From Protula sp. h YS-2021 (Eukaryota; Annelida; Polychaeta; Sabellida; Serpulidae): DNA of 64,000 bases. The notes beneath the pieces are model-generated. The model was not told the DNA's origin. It saw nothing but the letters and a program-made list of their open reading frames with translations, and did no database searches. The translations under genes were made by a program, and so were the position numbers. The stretch's first letter is position 1. Every line of letters starts with the position of its first letter. The stretch lies in NCBI GenBank assembly GCA_949752745.1, contig OX457026.1, positions 74,650,742 through 74,714,741 on the forward strand, written 5' to 3'. Of this stretch, positions 59,390 to 64,000 are shown one piece after another.

Positions 59390-61230
59390 TGTTAAACAGC
59401 CAAATAATTTTTATGTTAATCAAATATTTGGCATTTTGCAGTAAAGCGTCATCACCGCTATGCACACATATTTTTAAAGCAAACCTTTATGAACAGGTAG
59501 GCTGAAAAATTCAGTTTTGCCCCAAAAGAAACATGCTTTCTAAAGAAGCCCATTTAACCTGCTAACTCAACCAGAAAGTCACACAGCTAGAAAGCATAAA
59601 TTTGCAAGAAAAATACGTTTTAGACTATTTGCAATTTTACATTACCATATATGGAAAAAGTTATTTAACACTTAAACATTATGTGGATTTTTTGAAAAGA
59701 CTAAAAATGAATAGGTTTATTTCCTTTGCGCTTTAAGTTTCCATGTCATATATCTTTCGTCAATGGTAAAAGTGTTTAATTTTAAAAGCTGGATAATGGA
59801 TTAAAGAGGAAAGTTTGATATATTTAAGTTGGCAGAACGGGTTTTTTTCTTCATTTGTTTCGTATACAGTATATAGATCTTTAAGGTTGCTGAATTTTCT
59901 TTGAAATATATTTGCATTTGTGTTTGCGATATCGCTAATTCTGTTCTTGAGATTGATAATATTTAAGCGATATCAATGAAAGAGTTGAATTTATCGTGTC
60001 ATTCATTTTTTCTAAACTGTTGACAAAACCCAAAAATTCACTGTAGACAACAGTAAAAAATATTTTTAAAACGCTGCGGGCATTTTCATCGTATGATGAT
60101 CGTATATTTCAATTATACACCATTTACAGCATTCGTAGCAATCGTATTAACCCCCCCCCCCCTTCCCCGTCCCTACCCCATCCTCAGCAGTACATACAGA
60201 CACATGTATAACTACGTATATAAAGGTCATCATTTCAAGCATAAAGTCACAAAAAAGTAGGAACTAGAGACTTTCTGAATGTAGGCTCACTCACCTGCTA
60301 AGTATACATAAAATTTCAATACAACTGCAGATTTTATTCACTCTCCATATGTTCTCCAAGACAGGCTCTACCCAAAAAGGCTTAATCGCCATTCACCTCT
60401 TTTCAAAGATACTTATTATTAATCACTTGAATTTCTATATATTGTGGTAATTCTCATAAAGTGAAGACATACACATTGAGTATAGTGTAAACCTGAATAA
60501 ATCTACTATCAACCGAACATGGTAAAATATCGAATACTTGGTTAACTATGCAAACATGCTAAAACTTGGAATAATGGCCGTGCGTGCTGTTAGCCGATAA
60601 ATCAAATATGAGGCTTTTCAGTTTACTCGTTGCCATGGTTACCATCCATATTTTCTAGGGGTTCCAACAATAAACGAAGGAATAATGCATTAGCTGTGGA
60701 TTTCTACGCCTGGGCAGATTTTGCCGTCATGGCTAATGATTATTGAATTTAGCAGCTTGGTGCCTAAAGAATCCTATTTTCTGTGCCATTTTGTTTCCTG
60801 GAAACGGTCAAATATATGAAGCTGCAACCAGGTCAGTCTACAAGAACAGAGGAGTATATTTTTGTGCCACCGTGCCAATGCTGCCTGACTACCACAAGGC
60901 TTAAACTTCTAATAATCCATGCTTCATTTTTTTTTTAAAAATACGCCATCTGCCAGTCGATCTTAATGGTGAAAATTTGTATTTTCATTCGCCTTTTCAG
61001 AAAACTATGAGGGAGAAGAAGAGAGTAGTGGGGGGGGGGGGGGGGTGAAAGATTTCTCGAATTTTACATGTTTTGTGATTTTAATTTGTGGTTTGTGTGG
61101 GGGGGGGGGGTCTTTCAGAACCCAGTTGCTTGAAAAAAGGGGATATTATTCCAAAATTCGAACTCCGCGTTTAAGGGTCGTTTCAAAATATCATGGGCAC
61201 ATGAATGCCCCCTCCCCGGGTGGCAATCCC
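59390..61230. other. No feature recognised
   Basis: AT-rich DNA with poly-C (60,150) and poly-G runs (61,031, 61,101). No protein-like ORF. Confidence 0.5.
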
Positions 61231-61231
61231 T

Positions 61232-61392
61232 CTTTGTGTGTGTTTGTGTGTGTTTGTGTGTGTTTGTGTGTGTTTGTGTGTGTTTGTGTGTGTTTGTGTG
61301 TGTTTGTGTGTGTTTGTGTGTGTTTGTGTGTGTTTGTGTGTGTTTGTGTGTGTTTGTGTGTGTTTGTGTGTGTTTGTGTGAGTTTGTGTGTG
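61232..61392. repeat. (TGTGTGTTTG)n minisatellite
   Basis: Sixteen near-perfect copies of a 10-base unit. The Cys/Val-rich and Thr/His-rich frames across it are array artefacts. Confidence 0.97.
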
Positions 61393-61429
61393 TGCCTTTG
61401 TTGTTGTTTTTAGATTAGATTCTTTTCCG

Positions 61430-62055
61430 GTAAACATGGCGACGTTCGATCAAGACTTCGATCATGGAAGTCGAAACAATGTCTATTTAATGACGGTGGA
61501 TGGTTGGAGATTATCCGACATCAATGTTACGAAAAGATTGCAAATAGAAGTAGATAAACCTCGACGTTGTTGAGACGTCGGAAAAAATATTAATCTGGAA
61601 TCGCCATCCAGAGAGTGACGATTGTACGGTGTCGTGGTCACCTCTCTGTCAAAGCACCCTCACTCTTGGGACAATCGGTAACGCATAGTATTATGAAGTT
61701 ATGTTCGTGAAAATATTTGAGACCGATGCGGAAAACTCCTAAATTTCCCTATTTTACGTTCTTATTTTGGTCTACTTTCAAAGAGACCTGGTACAGCTTC
61801 CATTCCTGGTGAGAGATAAGATGATTTGTTGTGGTTTAGTTGAAACACCAACATCTAAACAATGTCGATTTTTGCGTCCTGCGTCTTAACAACGTTGCTT
61901 AGACAAAACGTTGTGTCAAATTCAAAGGAGTTGATCAGACGTTAGTCGTTTGCGACGAATTACAACCAAATTACAACCAGATTTAATGCTGCGATTGGGT
62001 CGGACCAACATCGCCACCTGAAATGGACGACGGATCGCCGTTGGGATGTTTACTG
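61430..62055. mobile_element. ACGTTG-rich dispersed repeat, copy C
   Basis: The right end is GGGATGTTTACTGAG, matching in reverse complement the CCCAGTAAAT left end of copy B. The shared interior phrase ACAACCAAATTACAACCAGA corresponds to the CTGGTTGTA-TTTGGTTGT of copy B. Its left half matches copy A. Confidence 0.6.
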
Positions 62056-62097
62056 AGTTTTATTTTAGGTCAGGTGTAGTCTATGTAATAAACTTAC

Positions 62098-62281
62098 TTT
62101 GTAGTATAGGATTTTCTCCTGGGGATTTCATCGCCTCGAAGGGTGGTGAAGATGTAAGAATGCAACCCCACACCGTCATCCAGTTCACAAGTAACAGAAA
62201 CTGCTGCATGGGCAAAAAAAAAAAAACTTGCCAAAAACATGAGGGGCAAAGCACGTGGGAAAGCAGTGTCGGAGGGCACAT
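62098..62281 (-). other. Short minus-strand ORF with signal-peptide-like start
   Basis: From an ATG near 62,279 one frame reads MPSDTAFPRALPLMFLASFF then FFAHAAVSVTCELDDGVG. It runs to a strong splice-donor match (ACAAA|GTAAGT, donor at 62,096-62,097). It could be a first exon of a secreted protein, but the hydrophobic core depends on a T-run, the downstream exon is not identified, and the opposite strand is also open. Confidence 0.15.
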
Positions 62282-62299
62282 GGTGTTCTACCTTTCTGG

Positions 62300-63845
<1,546 letters not shown>

Positions 63846-63948
63846 GTTTTGCCTTTCAGAAATAAGTTCAACTGCAGCAACGTATTTGCTAAAAAGTGCT
63901 ATTTTTGACACAGTGTAACACAAAGCACACAGTCAGTTTGTGAAACAC

Positions 63949-63952
<4 letters not shown>

Positions 63953-64000
<48 letters not shown>
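63953..64000. repeat. (GA)n microsatellite, cut by the window end
   Basis: About 24 GA units running off the right edge of the window. Confidence 0.97.

Noticed and set aside
61045..61437. Cys/Val-rich and Thr/His-rich frames resembling repeat proteins
   Set aside because: Translation of the 10-bp TG-rich array.

Overview
This is a eukaryotic, AT-rich, repeat-laden stretch of an animal chromosome. Split genes with GT-AG introns, many simple-sequence arrays, tyrosine-recombinase retrotransposons and a pearl/HINE-like Helitron relative suggest a marine invertebrate. A lophotrochozoan such as a mollusc is my best guess, but the sequence does not prove it. No bacterial, viral or CRISPR feature was seen and no canonical tRNA or rRNA gene was recognised.

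Layout. 1-14.3 kb is gene-poor and made of mobile DNA: a CTT array, a 30-bp tandem array, a 530-bp inverted-repeat element, a Helentron/HINE-like element with a 139-bp core repeat, another short element with a GACA/GGAC-rich tail, and a broken gag-like ORF of a tyrosine-recombinase (YR) retrotransposon. At 14.9-16.4 kb lies an intact, intronless clan-2-like cytochrome P450 gene on the minus strand. From 17.3 to 25.65 kb two decayed YR retrotransposons of different architecture sit side by side. The first (17.3-21.3 kb) is Ngaro-like, with split direct repeats, and sits inside a TA array. The second (about 21.4-25.65 kb) is DIRS-like, with inverted terminal repeats and an internal complementary region. 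25.65-29.67 kb is intergenic.

The main gene is a castor/CASZ1 zinc-finger transcription factor on the minus strand, from the start codon at 52,213 to the stop at 29,675. I reconstructed 12 coding exons whose splice phases all agree, giving 5,346 coding bases and a 1,781-residue protein, close to the roughly 1,760 residues I recall for vertebrate CASZ1a. It carries twelve castor-type fingers (I count eleven in vertebrate CASZ1a), an AT-hook, two CtBP-like motifs and an acidic SUMO-like site. Its introns hold MITEs, a tRNA-derived SINE candidate, tandem arrays, and a 36-bp array that has multiplied one of its own splice donors. The upstream side (52.3-64 kb) has no firm gene, only one or two doubtful exon-like ORFs, a large palindrome, and GA, TG and TA arrays.

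The P450 (an ER monooxygenase) and castor (a nuclear regulator) are not expected to work together; they are neighbours across transposon-filled DNA. Homology calls come from motif recognition only; no database search was run.
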